Below, one piece after another: positions 30,049 through 30,778 of a stretch of 30,778 nucleotides of DNA. The notes under the pieces were generated by a model that had not been told where the DNA came from, did no database searches, and saw only the letters and a program-made list of their open reading frames with translations. Source of the stretch: JAQSWP01 sp040255215 (GTDB lineage: Bacteria > Pseudomonadota > Alphaproteobacteria > Reyranellales > JAQSWP01); contig JBDZUM010000038.1 of assembly GCA_040255215.1 (NCBI GenBank), positions 1 to 30,778 of the forward strand, written 5' to 3'. The stretch's first letter is position 1. Each line of letters opens with the position of its first letter. The translations under genes and the position numbers were made by a program.

Positions 30049-30778
30049 CTACATCCCCAGCGGCACCGACGCCACGGCGATCAGGTTGTTGACGACATGC
30101 GCCGCGATGGGCGGCCACAGCGAGCCGGAGCGTTCGCGGATGTAAGCCAGCGCCAGGCCGAGAATGCCGGCGGCGATGGCGTGGGCGATCTCGCCATGCG
30201 CCAGGCCGAACAGCACCGACGTGATCAGCGCGGTGAGCCAGAACGGCATGAAACCGCGCAGCCAGCCATAGAGCAGGCCGCGGAAGAAGAACTCCTCGGC
30301 CAGCGGCGCCAGCACCGCCAGCACGACCACCGCGCCGACCGCCAGCGGGAACGATGCGGTCAGCGCGCGGATCAGCAGCACGATCTGCAATTCGTCGCCG
30401 CCGATCGCCATCACGTCGCGCAGGAACGGCAGCAGCAGCGCGTCGCAGGCCTGCGACAGGATCACGACGGCGATGGTGCCGAACACGAACCACTTCCACG
30501 TCGCCGGCAGCAGTCCCAGCGCCCGCTGCCAGCGCGCGCCATGCGGCAGCATCGCCAGCACGATGGCGCCGATCAGCGCCAGGTAGAACAGCGCGAAGGT
30601 GCCGAGATAGAACCACGCCTCGGCCGGCTGGTCCGGATCGGGCAGGCCGCGGCGGAACGCGTCGCCGAACTTGGGACCGAAGGCGACGTCGCCCATCGCC
30701 GCCAGGATGGCGCCGCCGACCAGCATGACGACGACGAAGATCAGCACGAACAGCAGCAGCTCCCAGACGATCGGCCGG
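30049..30778 (-). CDS. CPBP family intramembrane metalloprotease homologue, intact motifs, 5' end off the window
   Basis: The C-terminal part carries all three CPBP motifs: LAEEFFFRGLLYGWLR (EExxxR complete), VLFGLAHGEIAH (FxxxH) and SLWPPIAAHVVNNLIA (HxxxN). It is therefore probably an active membrane protease of the Rce1/PrsW-like CPBP kind; in bacteria such proteins appear in bacteriocin self-immunity and in maturation of membrane peptides. A GTG at 30747 opens one possible frame, but the frame continues to the window end and reads RPIVWELLLFVLIFVVV, the usual N-terminus, so the start is beyond the window. It is not obviously a close paralogue of the degenerate copies, lacking their GW-DLGRFF start in the part seen. 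Confidence 0.9.
   Translation of the reverse strand, partial: RPIVWELLLFVLIFVVVMLVGGAILAAMGDVAFGPKFGDAFRRGLPDPDQPAEAWFYLGTFALFYLALIGAIVLAMLPHGARWQRALGLLPATWKWFVFGTIAVVILSQACDALLLPFLRDVMAIGGDELQIVLLIRALTASFPLAVGAVVVLAVLAPLAEEFFFRGLLYGWLRGFMPFWLTALITSVLFGLAHGEIAHAIAAGILGLALAYIRERSGSLWPPIAAHVVNNLIAVASVPLGM

Overview
The window is GC-rich, densely coded DNA from an alphaproteobacterium. The evidence is the dapF / ftsY / yciB neighbourhood, the TAXI-type TRAP transporter, and the many palindromic intergenic repeats of the GTCATCCCGGC, GTCATGCCCCGG, CCTCTCCCCAACGGGGAGAGG and TCATCCTGAG...TCGAAGGATGAGG types that are widespread in Rhizobiales and Rhodospirillales. A Reyranella-like or similar soil or water heterotroph would fit, but the genus is a guess. 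A run of exactly 100 N (16083-16182) shows that this is a draft scaffold, with two genes cut or nearly cut at the gap.

Layout. 14-2594: a family 5 substrate-binding protein followed by a DUF2817 (M14-like) putative peptidase. 2608-3442: a tandem array of 241-bp palindromic units, three of which carry a fossil of a GIY-YIG nuclease gene. 3473-7613: oxidative catabolism genes (CmcJ/NvfI-like oxidase, Tat-exported intradiol dioxygenase, nitronate monooxygenase), divergent from an M20 deacylase. 7726-10008: an unknown protein, a TusA-like protein and phosphoglycerate kinase. 10019-11370: two poorly characterised genes on the minus strand. 11604-13926: a phospholipase-D-type lipoprotein divergent from a NUDIX hydrolase. 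14223-14978: a degenerate CPBP (Abi/Rce1-like) membrane protein bracketed by direct repeats. 15080-16083: a CMD / HCCA-isomerase pair. 16185-17582: a VanW domain apparently fused to a glycosyltransferase-like region. 17727-20645: dapF, a 144-bp-period repeat array, ftsY and yciB. 20642-24354: a secreted unknown protein plus a TRAP-TAXI permease and binding protein. 24643-25892: a small charged protein, an NTF2-like protein and a GlcG/HbpS-like protein. 26211-29908: a minus-strand run of glycosyltransferase, degenerate CPBP, degenerate CPBP, DUF4288 and degenerate CPBP. 30049-end: an intact CPBP protease homologue.

The least ordinary parts are these. (i) Four CPBP paralogues lack the first catalytic glutamate of the EExxxR motif, while a fifth nearby copy is intact. 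(ii) A relic of the upstream glycosyltransferase 3' end lies between two of the degenerate copies and marks how they duplicated. (iii) The VanW / glycosyltransferase-like fusion carries a CxxCxxxxC motif. (iv) The palindromic-repeat arrays contain GIY-YIG fossils, and one array sits where alphaproteobacteria usually keep mtaB, between dapF and ftsY. I see no CRISPR array, tRNA, rRNA, integrase or intact insertion sequence. No single locus can be shown to be a new system from sequence alone. The CPBP/DUF4288 cluster is the best candidate.
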